Positions 37,822 through 49,630 of a stretch of 64,000 bases of DNA are shown here, piece by piece. The notes below the pieces were generated by a model, which saw nothing but the letters and a program-made list of their open reading frames with translations, ran no database searches and had not been told where the DNA came from. Source of the DNA: Berberis thunbergii (lineage: Eukaryota > Streptophyta > Magnoliopsida > Ranunculales > Berberidaceae); contig QNQO01007592.1 of NCBI GenBank assembly GCA_003290165.1, positions 310,001-374,000 of the forward strand. The letters are read 5' to 3'. The position numbers were made by a program, and so were the translations under genes. Each line of letters begins with the position of its first letter. The first letter of the stretch is position 1.

Positions 37822-37934
37822 CTTCGCTCAAGACAATGAAAGATTAGATCCAACAAGATAAGGAGAAGGAAGAGCGTTTATTAAAACGCTCTCTTAGCGA
37901 TGTGATTGATGCCCACGCCATTTCTCTGGGTGCA

Positions 37935-37942
37935 TATTTATA
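37935..37942 (-). promoter_or_regulatory. TATA box in the duplicated tubulin promoter
   Basis: The same TATAAATA as in the functional copy, at the same distance from the orphan ATG. If active it would drive transcription leftward into the unidentified region. Confidence 0.55.
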
Positions 37943-38714
37943 ATTAAGGAAGGAACGAACGTTTGGCTTTAACCATGGTTAGGTAGTTGTGGTTAAAGGG
38001 TGAGACTTGGTTGCCAGCGAAGCCATCATGATCATGCTAGTCTAACAAACCGTTTTATGCCTGGTTTTTAACTTTATTTTTTACCGCTCAATTTATTAAG
38101 GGAATTACTGGAAAAAAAAAAAAAAAAAAAAAAAAAACCCAACTTTTTCCCCCCAAAAAAAACCCAAATTGATAACTCGCAACTGTTTTCCCAAATACTA
38201 ATCAAGGGAATTCACAAAATAAAAAACCATCTTTTACCCCAAAAAAATCCCATACTCAAAAAACCATAATCATTTTTTTTAATTTACGTAAATAAAACCT
38301 TTAAACTACACCTCCTAACGACTAACTTTTAAAATTCTCTCTATTTCTTTTTCTAACTAGAAATTAAAATTATAGTTAGGGGTGGTGGTGTGGCAGTTTT
38401 TTGCGGATATCCACTCCGCCCGAACTGTTTGGGGCAGATTGAGTTTACCTTAACAGATTTCGGAGCAGTTTCAAGGGTCAAAATTTTATCCATCATTGTT
38501 TTGAGGTGAATACGGATTTGGCCATATCCACTCCACGGATATCCGTTTATCTATGTCTTATTACTAAAATACATTTACTCCCTTAATACAAAAAAGCTTT
38601 AAAACCTGTAAACCTAATTATCCATCGCCCCTCCTCTGCATCATACAAACTGCTACTTACAGACAACACCTCTTCTTCTTCTCTAGTTCTTTTTTTTCTC
38701 TAGTTTTCTAAGGC

Positions 38715-38715
<1 letters not shown>

Positions 38716-38757
<42 letters not shown>
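38716..38757. repeat. (TTA)n microsatellite at the P1 boundary
   Basis: About 14 TTA units between the tubulin promoter duplicate and the P1 LTR. Confidence 0.95.
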
Positions 38758-38759
<2 letters not shown>

Positions 38760-38766
38760 TGAATTA

Positions 38767-39435
38767 CATCAAACCCTCATCGGATCAGCACCGTACACGT
38801 GTCATGATAATTTCGTCAACAGAACAAACCATGCCCGATTGCATGCTCAATTCAACGAGGCTCAAACAACATTAAGCCCACTATTGGCAAATTCCAGAAT
38901 GTTGGATCCGAACTGCAATGTCGTAATAAGCCCATACGTCACGCGGCCAGACCCAAAACTCGTAAGCCCTGATAGGGCAAGTATATGGAGAATTCAAGAC
39001 AGGCAAGCGAACAGTACATCGGTTTTGATTAGGAAACAAATACTAGAGTATAAGTCAGGCTAGAAAACTTCTTTGCATGGACAACACTCTGAAAGGGAAA
39101 CCTCTCCCGCGGATCTAAGAACACAAGTCGTGTAGGGAACCATCCCACATGGACAACCCCCAAACATGAAAGATCTATAGCAATATCTATTTCCCTAAAC
39201 TACGCCACCAAATGCCTAGCTGAATAAAGGCTCTCACACTATAAAGGGAGATAAGGTCGATGAACTTAAGGTACACTACATAAATCCAATCTACAGTTTT
39301 AAGCCTCTCGTAAGCCTTATCTAACTTAAGCATCAGAGTGTCATCGACCGCCACACGATGGTCATTGGCTCACATGTGCTACTTGTGTAGGACTAGGTAA
39401 GCAGCAAGGAAGGAGAGCAGAAATCGACTACATTA
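38767..39435 (+). repeat. 5' LTR of P1
   Basis: Begins 'catcaaaccctcatcggatc', parallel to the LTR at 43413, and ends 'cgactacatta' next to the PBS. The first ten or so bases (TGATGATACA) are lost at the junction with the TTA repeat. Confidence 0.75.
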
Positions 39436-39460
39436 ATTTGGTGTCGTCCGTGGGGAACGA
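39436..39460 (+). other. Primer-binding site of P1
   Basis: 'atttggtgtcgtccgtgggg', a mutated TTTGGCGCCGTCCGTGGGG, next to the LTR end. Confidence 0.7.
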
Positions 39461-39537
39461 CAAAGTTCCTCAAAAGAAACAGTAGTACCACCTTTTCCAG
39501 ATAACTAGAAAGATGGTGACAATAAGGTGTCACAACA

Positions 39538-40290
39538 ATGGAGATGCTGAGGAACCCTCTCAAACCCCCGCGTCGGTGGCACCCATGGCGGACCCACGGA
39601 TAGATCTATTGTCAACCCAGATGCAACAAATTGTACGAACGATGAAGATAATCAAATCCCTAAAGCAGAAGCCGAACGAGACGTTGATGGAATATCACTC
39701 GCTTCAACAATGAGTTGAGTCTCATCAACGGTTGTAGTGATGAAATTGTTGTCGCGGCCTTCTCTTTGGGTCTAAGCATAGGCAAGTTCTATAATTTCCT
39801 TACTCTAGATCCCTCGGCAAATATGCCAAACCTGTTGAAAAAATACAAAATTATATCATTCTAGACGAGAAGTTGACCACCGAGAAGAAGGCAGAATCAG
39901 ATAAGAAACCCTCTGTCCAAAAAGACTACAAAGAGGGGAAGTAAAAGAAGGACGACGATGGGAACAAAATGAATCGCAATGACACAAGACCGACTCTGGC
40001 TGCACAAGGCAAGACAAGGCCTCCAATTTTGTCGGATCCAAATTTTTCACCCCTCTCAACTCCAGTATGTCTGACATCCTCAATTTTTTGAAGAATTGGG
40101 AAGAACCAAAGTGACCCGACAAACAGCAAGGAGACCCCATTCGGTGCGACAACAACGAACATTGCACCTTCCATGAGGAAGGCGGATACGATATCGATAA
40201 CTATAAGAGTCTCCGAAATGAGATCGAATACTGGATCCGAAAAAGCAAACTCAAAGAGGTCCTAGGCCCAAACAACTGCATCGGTCCCAA
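39538..40290 (+). pseudogene. gag remnant of P1 with core deleted
   Basis: The N-terminal part includes PRIDLLSTQMQQIVRTM. It then jumps directly to a region matching the later part of the gag of other copies (KQKPNETLMEYHSLQ; then, in another frame, NELSLINGCSDEIV), so the capsid core is missing. A zinc-knuckle-like region near 40160-40260 is recognisable by its position before 'gagatcgaatactggatccg'. Stops and frameshifts throughout. Confidence 0.65.
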
Positions 40291-40455
40291 TCCATTGAAT
40301 TAATGGAACTGCACGCAGCCCCATTAATTGGGGGTGTAATTGAAGGGAACGAACCACCCTACAATCTACAACGTACATGTGGCACAAACCCCATGCCACT
40401 GACACTAAGACCCAGTGCACAGACTCAATCAACGCCAACGTCTAAAATGGAAGAG

Positions 40456-41090
40456 TAAGCTAGGACAACCAAAGTCACGCTCCTACTCACCATACATAAG
40501 TTAGAACCTCCAAGTCGGACTTATAGAGTAAGCCAGGATGACCACAATCAGGGTTGCATTCTCCAAATGCAAGTCAGGACGACCACAATCAGGCTTGCAC
40601 TCTGTACACATAAATTAGGACCCCTAAGTTAGATTTATTGAGTGAACTAGGATGACCAAAGTCAGACTTGTAGAGTAAGTTAGGACGGCTAAAGTCAGGC
40701 TCCTACTCACCATACATAAGTCTGGACCTCCAAGTCAGACTTATAAAGTAAGCCAGGACGGCCACAGTCGGGCTCCTACTCACCATACATAAGTTAGGAC
40801 CTCTAAGTCAGACTTATAAACTAAGCCAGGACGACCACAGTTGGGCTCGCACTAAAGTAAGTGAGGATGGCCATAGTCAGGCTTGCACTCTGTATACATA
40901 AGTCAGGACCCCCAAGTCACACTTATTGAGTAAGCCGGGATGGTCATAGTTAGACTTGTACTCTCCTCAACAAGCCAAGACGCCCAAGTCAGGCTCATGA
41001 TCTTCACACACAAGTCATGACATCAAAGACAGACTTATGATGTTCAGGAAGAAGCTCGGACATCCAAGTCTGGCTCACACTCCCCGATTT
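40456..41090. repeat. Irregular minisatellite array of P1
   Basis: Many copies of a roughly 40-bp half-unit with 'aagccaggacgaccacagtc' and 'aagtcaggacctccaagtca' variants, often paired into units of about 80 bp with 'ctcaccatacataagt'. Its place between gag and the antisense ORF matches the arrays in the other elements, but the sequence is different. Confidence 0.85.
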
Positions 41091-41296
41091 TTTAAAAAAT
41101 TCTGACCAGGATTGCACCTCACCAACATATCAATCATACGACTTCCTGACCTAGCAGAGCCTCTTGTATGACAACTAATGTCGCGATAAGACAAAGCAAA
41201 TAAAAACTAGCAGTGAAAGTAAAAAAAATGCACAAGTAGAGAACCTATTCATTTGCAAGCCACAAAAATATATATACAAGTTCATTCCACATAAGG

Positions 41297-42580
41297 AGGA
41301 GAGTCAAATACAACAGAACTAAATTTAGTAGGAGAAAAAACAGGAGACACATTTGTATGTGTTGCCTCTCCATCACCCTCATCAAAGTTGCTTCTTCTTT
41401 GGTCGGATCGACTGCCACTCCAAATTTCGCGTAAGCCACCTCTTCATAGTCAGAGAGATCCCAATCGGGATGCTCCTCCTTAATCAAATGCAACAGCTCC
41501 AACCTTCCATGCACGACTCTATTAAACTCAAATGTGCCCTGGGCCTTAAGAAGTTTCTCCTCGTGTACTTTTGATTCAACAAGCTCTTGCTCTAGCATGC
41601 CTGACAGCATGTCAGTCTTGGACTGCTCTACACCCAACTTATCATTAATAATACTTAGTTCATTCTGTGCCGAAATGAGTTGTTTTTCAGCAATTCGCAC
41701 ACTCTTGGCATTAAAATCACTGTTAGCCTCCAACTGCTGACATTGGACAACCCATTCAAACTTCTTTTTGGCCCTCTCAGCGTGCAGAGCCTGCAATTCA
41801 ACTTGCACTTCAGCCACATTCTCTTGGGAAAATTGTAAGTCACGACGGACGATGATCTTCAATTCATTCTCGAACTGATCCCTTGCGAACACTAGCTCTG
41901 CCAGGTCAGAAAGTGTTTCCAAGTAAACCTTCTGAGCCTCCGATCTTGAACGCCATGACTCCGTTCTCGCATCTGAGTAAGCTAAGAGTTGTTTTCTCAA
42001 CGATTTGATCTCGTAGAGAGCATCAGAATATGACTTCTGCAAGTTTGAAAAGATTCGCTCCATGGTATACACTCTCTCATGAGCAACCTCGACTTTAGTC
42101 CCAGTTGCGACCACTTGATGCAAGTATGACATCCCTAATATGAGATGCTTCTGCCCTTTATCCATACGCCCTCCCAACGTTTTTCGCCCTAATGAGAATG
42201 GTGATCATAGTCCTATACCCGTTTGACACCAGTTGAACGTGTGTAATGCCGAGGTATGCTAGGAACTCCCAAATTTCCTTGATCACAGGAAATTGGACAC
42301 TTAATTGAAGCATACCTCGATGGAGACAGATAAACCCCTTTGGAGGGGACAATGACATCAGATTGGCGGCCAGAGTGAAAAGTACCAGATCTTCAGGAAT
42401 CTCGTATGTTTTACGGAGGGCCTTCAAACTCGACTCGGAAAGCGACCTCTTCTCAAATAACTTGCAGCCCTTAGCGAACAATTCTTCGAAAAGTTGATTC
42501 AGGCTACGCATGAGAGATTGTATAAGCTTTCGGTTACAAAGGTTAAGCAAACTAAAAAACACATAATGCAGTACGACAAA
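41297..42580 (-). pseudogene. Antisense coiled-coil ORF of P1 (longest surviving frame)
   Basis: Read leftward: an N-terminal part with YEIPEDLVLFTLAANL, then PPKGFICLHRGMLQLSVQFP and LVSNGYRTMITILI, a clear relative of the gypsy-type transposase-like domain. A deletion and frameshift near 42180 removes the middle. A 310-codon open frame follows (42177-41245): DKGQKHLILGMSYLHQVV, VYTMERIFSNLQKSYSDALY, then about 150 residues rich in heptads with Glu, Lys, Gln and Leu, a coiled coil. The conserved end LELLHLIKEEHPDWDLSDY is present. A late frameshift replaces the Ser-rich tail; the true end is near 41297. It is the least damaged coiled-coil segment of the family here. Confidence 0.7.
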
Positions 42581-43403
42581 GCAGAGTCTCTATGATCGAA
42601 AGAGCAAGGAATGTGATTTCACAAAATTTCAAAGGAAATTTCATTTTTTTGAAATTACGAAAAAAAAAATGGAAAAATTAAAAGTTATATTTTTCGAAGG
42701 TTTTTTCAAAAAAATTTGAGATTTTTCATTTATTTCGTACTTTTTGCTTTTTCCATAAAAATACAAAACTTAGCTACCAAAATTAAATTTTTTCGAGGAT
42801 ATTTTTCGAAAATTTTGTAGTTTTTTCGTAAATTTTAGAGTTTTTCGTTTTATCAATTCTTCTAATTATTTGTTGATTTTTAAAACCACCCCTGATTTTC
42901 TAATTATCATTTCTTCTACTTATATATTGATTTTTGAAACCACCCTCTGATTTTCTAATTATATATAGATTTCATGTTTGTTCATTTCTTGGTATTTAGG
43001 CTTCATTTAATATGTTTAATAGATTTATTTACTTGCATCTATTTTTTCACATTTTCATATACCCTCGAAAATCATTATATGTATTTTTTTTATGTATCCT
43101 CGAAAATTTTATTTTATTTTATTACACACCAAAATATTTGTTGAAATATTTCTTAAAATTAGGAGAACTCGAAAAACGAAATCACAATCCTTGCAAAAGA
43201 GTAAAGAAGCCAGACTCCACAAAGAGGATATCTATATAGAAAATAGAACTCCTGCCTTTTCCTCTTTTGAGCAGACGCATGCCCAATTAGTGAAACTCGT
43301 TGCTCGAGAAAATAACTCAGACTCAACCATCATGACTGCACAGTTGCTTCATGAAATGACTTGGTGGATCGATGAGCTGGCCCACCAACTCGGGGAGAGT
43401 AGT
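42581..43403. other. AT-rich 3' region of P1 with polypurine tract
   Basis: Very AT-rich with T and A runs and two imperfect 55-bp direct repeats (42861-42972, 'attttctaattat'). It ends in 'aactcggggagagtagt' just before the LTR, the equivalent of the AGGGGGAGTAAC tract of E3. It may also contain an upstream promoter of the antisense ORF. No gene seen. Confidence 0.5.
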
Positions 43404-44309
43404 TGATGATACATCAAACCGTCCTCAGATCAGCACCATACATGTGTCATGATAATTTCGTCAATAGAACAAAGCATGCTTGATTGCATGCTCAATTCAG
43501 CAAGGCCCAGACATCATTAAACTCACTATTGGCATATTCCAAAATGTTGGACCCGAACTGCAACGCCTTAGTAAGCCCATACGTCATGCGATCAGGCCCA
43601 TTACGTGTAAGCCCTGATAAGAAAAGAGTATGCCCTGATAGGGCAAATATATGGAGGATCGACCCAAGACAGACATGTCAGCAGTACATCAGTTCTGATT
43701 AGGAAACAAATACTAGAGTATAAGTCGGGCAAGGAAACTTCAATGCAGTCCGCCAAGACGGACCCAACACTATTACAACCTGCTAAGCCCACGCGTCTCA
43801 CAACTATCCTCAATACCCGTAAGCCCTGCTAAGGCAAATATCTCGAGAATTAGCCTCGAACAGGCATGACAACAACACTTTGCTTCTAACTAGGAAGCAA
43901 ATACCAGAGTATATGTCACACATGAAGACTTTTATCTATGGACTACTCTCGGATTTGGAACTATCTCCCGCGTATCTAGGAGCACAAGGCTAACATGAAA
44001 ACTCCCATTCACAACACAACTCCTAATTAGATAAGGATTTCCACAAAGATCTTCTTCCCTAAACTACACCATCGATGGCTTGGTCGAACCTGGACTCCAA
44101 CACGATAAATAAGACATAAGGTTGGCAAGCTAAGGTACGCTACAAATTCTCTATTTACAGCACTACGCCTCCCTCAGACCCCTTTTTGACTTTAGCATCG
44201 GAGTGCCATCGGCCACCACAATGGTGGTATGTGACTCATGTGCATTCCTTATGTCGGTCAATAGGTCTGCAGGTCAAGGTCAAACAGTGAGTGAAAATCG
44301 ACTGCATCA
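43404..44309 (+). repeat. LTR shared by P1 and P2, with an internal duplication
   Basis: Starts TGATGATACATC after a polypurine tract and ends GACTGCATCA before a PBS, so it is flanked by internal sequence on both sides. At 906 bp it is about 235 bp longer than the other LTRs. The extra length comes from two versions of the central part: 'cgtgtaagccctgata...gagtataagtc' (about 43597-43725) and 'acccgtaagccctgct...gagtatatgtc' (about 43815-43918). The first version is like the P1 LTR, the second like the E1/E3 LTR. Confidence 0.8.
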
Positions 44310-44335
44310 GTTTGGCACCGTCCGTGGGGACAACA
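44310..44335 (+). other. Primer-binding site of P2
   Basis: 'gtttggcaccgtccgtgggg' directly after the LTR, one change from the C1-type core (GGCGCC to GGCACC). Confidence 0.75.
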
Positions 44336-44407
44336 AAGTTTGTAACCTTTCATTAGCATCATCTCTTTAAGAACATGAGAATATTGTGACCGCCAGATAG
44401 CACAACA

Positions 44408-46400
44408 ATGGATAACAAGGGACACGTCAAATGCTTATACTGGCGCTATACCGCCGCTATCAGCGGTGCCGGTAACATACGGGCAACATACTCACACCTT
44501 CGTGCCAATAACAACAACGATAGACTCAAGGATAAATTTGTTGTTGTCTCAAATACAACAAATCACCAAAGCGATGGAGGCTCTCATACAATAGAACCCT
44601 CTACTTGCCAATGGAGATCAGGAACAACATAGGCTCCCATCTTCTGAAGACAACAGAGAGCAAGTGCAGGAGAGTCAAGCCTTTGCTAGTTCTCATTGGA
44701 CTAGAGTAGGTGGCGCAGCTAATGCGGAACCGACTCTCAAGGCAGGCAGGCTCGCCCTGCAGAACCCCCTCCGTAGAGGGACAGACAACCCAAATGTGTT
44801 ATATCGCCTATCTGTTCCACCGTTCATGGACCGTATCATGAACGAAGCTCTTCCAAAGAAGTTCACTCCTCCAAAACTCGACTTCTATGACGGGACTACT
44901 GACCCATTCGATCTCTTGTGCCATTACCAACATGTGATGGCGCTCAAATAAGGACCCGAGTCAGTGATGTGCATAACCTTCCCTACCAGCCTAAAGAAGT
45001 CAGCACTAATGTGGTTCCACGGCCTCCCGCCAAAGTCAATCAACTCATTCAAGGTGCTAGCAAAGGAATTCCTGATGCCCTTTGTTGGAAGTCAGCGACT
45101 CTGGAAAGGCTTATACTACATACTCTCTTTCCAATGAGACATTCAGAGAGTATGTCACGCACTTCAATGACGAGTTGGAAGTCAGCGTCTCCGAAAATGC
45201 CCACACTACATACTCTCTCTAAAACAGAGATCCAATGAGACACTCAAAGAGTATGTCATGAGCTTCAACGACGAGTTGATGCTCATTGACGACTGCAGCG
45301 ACTTTTACTGCAAGCCTAAAAGAGGGAAAGCTTTATGACTTCCTCACCCTGGAACCCCTTTAGATATTGTGGAACTCCTGAGGAACGCCAAGAAGTACAT
45401 CACCTTAGAAGAGATAAGAACTGTGAAGAGGGAAACAGAAGTTGAGAAGAAGCCCTCCATTACTAGGGACAGGAAGGAGAGAAGAAGGCAAGAGGACTAA
45501 GAAAGGAGCAAACGAAAGCGCAACGATAACAGGTTAGACCCTAGCCGGGCCAGGCTAGAGAAAGCTTCCAACTACGTTGGATCTAGGTCCATGACCCCCC
45601 TCAATTCTAGCCCATCAGACGTCTTGAATTCCATGAAAAACTAGGAAGATCTGAAGTGGCACCAACGATTGCAAGAATCTAAGGTACGAGATCGAGTAGT
45701 GGTTTCGCAAGGGCAAACTAAAAGAATTCCCAGGTTTTGAGAAGCGACTAGAGCGACCTAGGGACGAGGGATAGACAATCAAGGAGATTGATAAAGAGAC
45801 TCCAGACATAATCTATGTCCTTCATGGAGTTGAATCAAATGAAGACCAATCAAACAAATCCCGCAAGTAGACTTTATTGGAGATACAGATACAACCCATG
45901 GATGAGGACAAACACGTTTACTAATCGAGGGTGCAAATTTACGAACAAGAACTTCGAAGGCGTGCATACCACACAATGACGCTATCGTCATATCGGTTTC
46001 CCTTGCAAGGTGGGAGGTGAAGAGAGCCCTAGTGGATACGGGAAGCTCCCTCAATGTCATGTTTTACAATGTGTTCCGCAGTATGGACCTCAAATAAGAG
46101 AGCCTAACATCTTCAGCGCAGATAAATGCTTCCCAATCGGGAAGATAAGGCTAGCAGTAGTAGCAGGAGAGTCACAATTGAGGAAAGTCTTGTTCTTGGA
46201 CTTCATGGTAGTAGACGCACCGTCTACCTACAACCTTATCATGGGAAGTCCATGGCTTTACCAGATGGAAACAATAGTCTCCATCATTCACCAGTGCGTT
46301 AAGTACACCACTAATCACTCGGAAGGAACAATAAGTGGGAACCAACCAACGACACGAGGCCACCATTGTGCTGCACTAAAATGGATAGAATGTTCCCAGA
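44408..46400 (+). pseudogene. gag-protease remnant of P2
   Basis: Starts at an ATG at 44408 (MDNKGHV), the same position as in the other copies. The gag core is at 44795-44950 (LYRLSVPPFMDRIMNEALP, FYDGTTDPFDLL), followed by partly duplicated sequence around 45060-45280 ('ggaagtcagcgtctccg' type) and an AKKYITLEEIRTVKRE block at about 45385. The protease runs from about 45960 to 46350: RALVDTGSSLNVM, GKIRLAVVAGESQLRKVLF, YNLIMGSPWLYQME. The GRPW motif is changed to GSPW. It ends at the 'CAALKWIECSQIQLE' point common to the family. Stops and frameshifts disable it. Confidence 0.8.
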
Positions 46401-48389
46401 TCCAATTGGAGCTCACAAGAAATCTAAACTGAAACCAGACAAAGTGACTGTGGACGAGTCACTCCACTTACACGGAGACATGATCCCAACAGTGGTGGGT
46501 CAACTCAGAAACGGGGGACATTCAAGCAGTATAGGAGCAATCCGCTCTTCAATCAAGCAAAACGGAGAGGTCAATGTAGACGGGAGTACAACTCACCGAC
46601 AATCAGTAGGCGTGAAAATAAACTCCCACGCAAGGATTACTCTTTAGTAACCTCAACGACATCAGCGAAGTGTGACAATTCGCTGAAGGTACCAAAGATC
46701 CAGGAAGGGCCATGTGAATTTACTTTAGGGCCGGATCTACCTCACTCTGCCAATAGTTAGTCTATTTCAGTTGCTTATTTTCCTTTCCATAGTCAATGTA
46801 GAGTAATAGTTCTTAGAAGCTTATGTGAATTACAATCATTTGAGAAATAAAAAAGAATTATGCAAACACACTCTATTGATTACTGGAAAATGTAACAACG
46901 ATCACCTTGAAACGGATACAAAAGACTACAAACTACAAGCATTTGAATCCAATGCAACAAATAGCCTGACTCCGGAAAAAGACAACAAATGTACCCCAAA
47001 GTAGACTCGGCGCACCTCCGAAGAAGATCCCCCTAGATCAAGAACAAATGTGCAAAAAGGAGGGCTGAAAGGACAAGTGCAACTAATCATTAATTGCTCC
47101 GCCAAATCACCTCAAAAAATGGCACTCCAACAACGATGTAGACCTTGCGACGAACTGTAGACATCTCCAACCCAACATCTGGCCTCCCAAAGGATGTAGA
47201 AAAGGACAAACAAAGATGGCCACAAATGACAAGGAAGTTAATGTCTCACAATGCTGAAACGTGGACACTTTTCCCATGCGCGATACTTGAGGTGACTCGA
47301 AGATATCACCCTCGGAAGGAACGATGCATCTGCCAACACTTCAATCAACTCTAAGTTAGCCGCATGGAGCGTCTCCCGACAGACAGAGATGCACAAGGTA
47401 ACACCAAAGTGTTGGCGAATAAACGAAAAACCCATCCTTGGGAGGAAGTCTGTAACTCTTCCTCGTAATACAAGAAGAAATTACAAGGTCCTAGTGAATC
47501 AATTGGGTGCTCACCTAGAACAGGTGACCACGCATAACAAGTCTTATCACGACTCATCGACGCAAATGTTAGAACATTCGAAGACTCCAACGTTGGAGAT
47601 CTCCCTTCAGCCTTTGGAAAATCCAAAACATGTTATTCAAGTAAGAGCATTCCAGGAGGTGCGCTCTGTAAAAGATAATGATGAAACACCATTATATAGA
47701 CATAGTGGTTCACCAAATGGGTGCTTCAGCATTGAATACTGTATGGAAAACGAGGAGATGATGGTTCCCAAAGAAACTGCATGGGACCACATTTGTCCAA
47801 TTAATGAAGCTGCACACAACCCCATTAATTAGGGGGAGTAACCAATACTCAACTGTCTCGCGATCTACACCGTATGCATGTTAGCATGCAATCTACGATG
47901 TACACGTAGCGTCTTGATTATATAAAAACCCTAGCTCTCACTCTACGGGCCCATGGGCTCAGCCTACTATTCAAGCAATATTCTACATGTCTGACACGAG
48001 CATTAGAAACCCTAGTAATTTTTGACACACGAATCACACCTGCATATCACTTGATGATTTAAGATACTCGTGTCTCTTCAAAACTTATCTGCACGATCCA
48101 CTCCGCTCGCTGATGTAGGCTCGCATGCCAGTAATAGGTGGAGCCCCAACCTAACCGAGCAAACTTATTCAGCTTTGGCTGATGACGACGGTTTCCAATT
48201 CATCCCGACGCCTAGTCCGCCCAGTGTGGATGTTGATGGTTTAGGAAGTAGGAGTCTAATCAGCGCTATTGCGCGTGGTGACGATGACTCGCCAGGGACC
48301 GTTGCCTTTTTCGTGGACAATGGTGGTCGAACCCGGTCAGTAAGCCTAGCCGGTGACGACAAACAATGATAACTTCTAATCAAAGCCCA
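46401..48389. other. Non-coding spacer of P2
   Basis: Reverse complement of the spacers in A, E1 and E3, with 'cactctattgattactgg' near 46870, 'accattatataga' near 47689 and 'agggggagtaacc' near 47832. The 147-codon frame at 47389-47832 has no domain and is not preserved in the other copies. No pol motif. Confidence 0.55.
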
Positions 48390-49030
48390 GACCTATAACC
48401 CCCCACTGTGCGGGTGTAGATGGTTTGGAAAGTGGGAGCCTAGTCAGTTTTGAATGATGTCATTAGTTCGCCACTGGACCATTACTCTTCTATAGACAAT
48501 GGTTGCCAAATTACCAATCCTAGACTTGTAGTTCGCTCCACGTGGGTGTAGATTGTTTGGAAGGTGGGAGCCTAGTCAGCCTCGAACTGATTTCGACAGT
48601 TTGCCATGGGACCATCGTTCTTCTACAAACCATGGTCGCCGAAAGGCCCCAAATTTGTAGCTCGATGCGCACGAGTGTAGATAATTTGGAAGTTGGGAAT
48701 CTGGGTAGTCCCGAACTGATTTCAACGGCTTGCCATGGGACCACTACTCTTCTACAAACCATGGTCGCTAAACCCCCTCATCCCAAACTTGTAGCCTGCT
48801 CCGTGCGAGTGTAGATAGTTTGGAAGGTGGGAGCCTAGTCAGTCCCGAACTGATGTCGACGGCTCATCACATGATCATCATTCTACAACAGACTATGATC
48901 GCCAAATTCTCACATCCCAAACCTGTAATCCACTCCATACGAGTATCGATGGTTTGAAAGTTGGGAGTCTAGTCAGCCCCAACTGATGTTAACGGCTTGG
49001 CACGCAACCACCGCTCCTTTTTAATACAAC
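48390..49030. repeat. Minisatellite array of about 132 bp units (P2)
   Basis: Reverse-complement version of the arrays in A, E1 and E3, about five units. The anchor 'gggtgtagat(g/t)gtttgga' or a variant falls near 48408, 48541, 48670, 48806 and 48938. Confidence 0.85.
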
Positions 49031-49630
49031 GGTCATCGAAATAAATCACAACTCATGCAGCGTCTTCATGCTCGCACAGGCTGACATTCCATTACCAGCA
49101 ACGACCACTTACGCCGACTTCAAATTAACCCGCTGATACGCGGAACGAACGCTACATGGAATGCCAGCCCGAGCTCATGGAACCTGACTCGGGACAAGTG
49201 CTCTAGCTCTGGACAATGCATGTGCTCGACAATTCACTCACGCCAGCAACCAAAATCGACGATCAGAAACTAAAATTAAGTCCTCAACAACTTTCTTTAA
49301 GGGTGAGCTACAGCCTGGGAAATGTAGCCCACTGTTAAACCATCCGATGAACACCCACTATTGGGTGTAACTGAGGGATAATGACTCTGAAACCTCACAG
49401 AATAGCAGGTCAGAATCATTCGCGACATAAATAGTCAAACTTTCAACAACAGACAGACCATTTGGTTTCCTGCTGACCCAACCAGACATATGTCAAAGTG
49501 AAACGACAAGGCAAAATGGAAAGCGCGAGACAGGGAGACCGAACACAATATGGGCATAAAGTGTACTTAAAATAAAATTGTTTTCATTAATAGTTGGATT
49601 AAAAATGTACTAAGTGCACAAAGTCTAATC
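49031..49630. other. Region between P2 array and antisense ORF
   Basis: No gene seen. 'aaaattgttttcattaatag' near 49572 is the reverse of the sequence following the E1 and E3 antisense ORFs, so this is their 3' untranslated side. Confidence 0.4.

Larger units (their letters stand above)
37753..38717 (-). repeat. Second copy of the tubulin promoter and exon 1 segment
   Basis: Parallels 34903-35811 base for base apart from small indels, including a longer poly-A at about 38111-38137. It ends in 'ctctagttttctaaggctt', where a TTA microsatellite and the P1 LTR take over. The simplest history is a direct tandem duplication of 34903-37752, later cut by P1. Confidence 0.9.
38767..43403 (+). mobile_element. 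Element P1: internally deleted Tat-like retroelement, plus strand
   Basis: Order: 5' LTR 38767-39435, PBS, gag with its core deleted (39538-40290), short spacer, repeat array 40456-41090, antisense coiled-coil ORF (minus strand, 42580-41297), AT-rich region, polypurine tract, then the LTR at 43404, which also serves as the 5' LTR of P2. Protease, RT and integrase are absent. Confidence 0.65.

Noticed and set aside
47389..47832. 147-codon ORF in the P2 spacer
   Set aside because: No recognisable domain and the frame is not kept in the matching spacers of E1 and E3.
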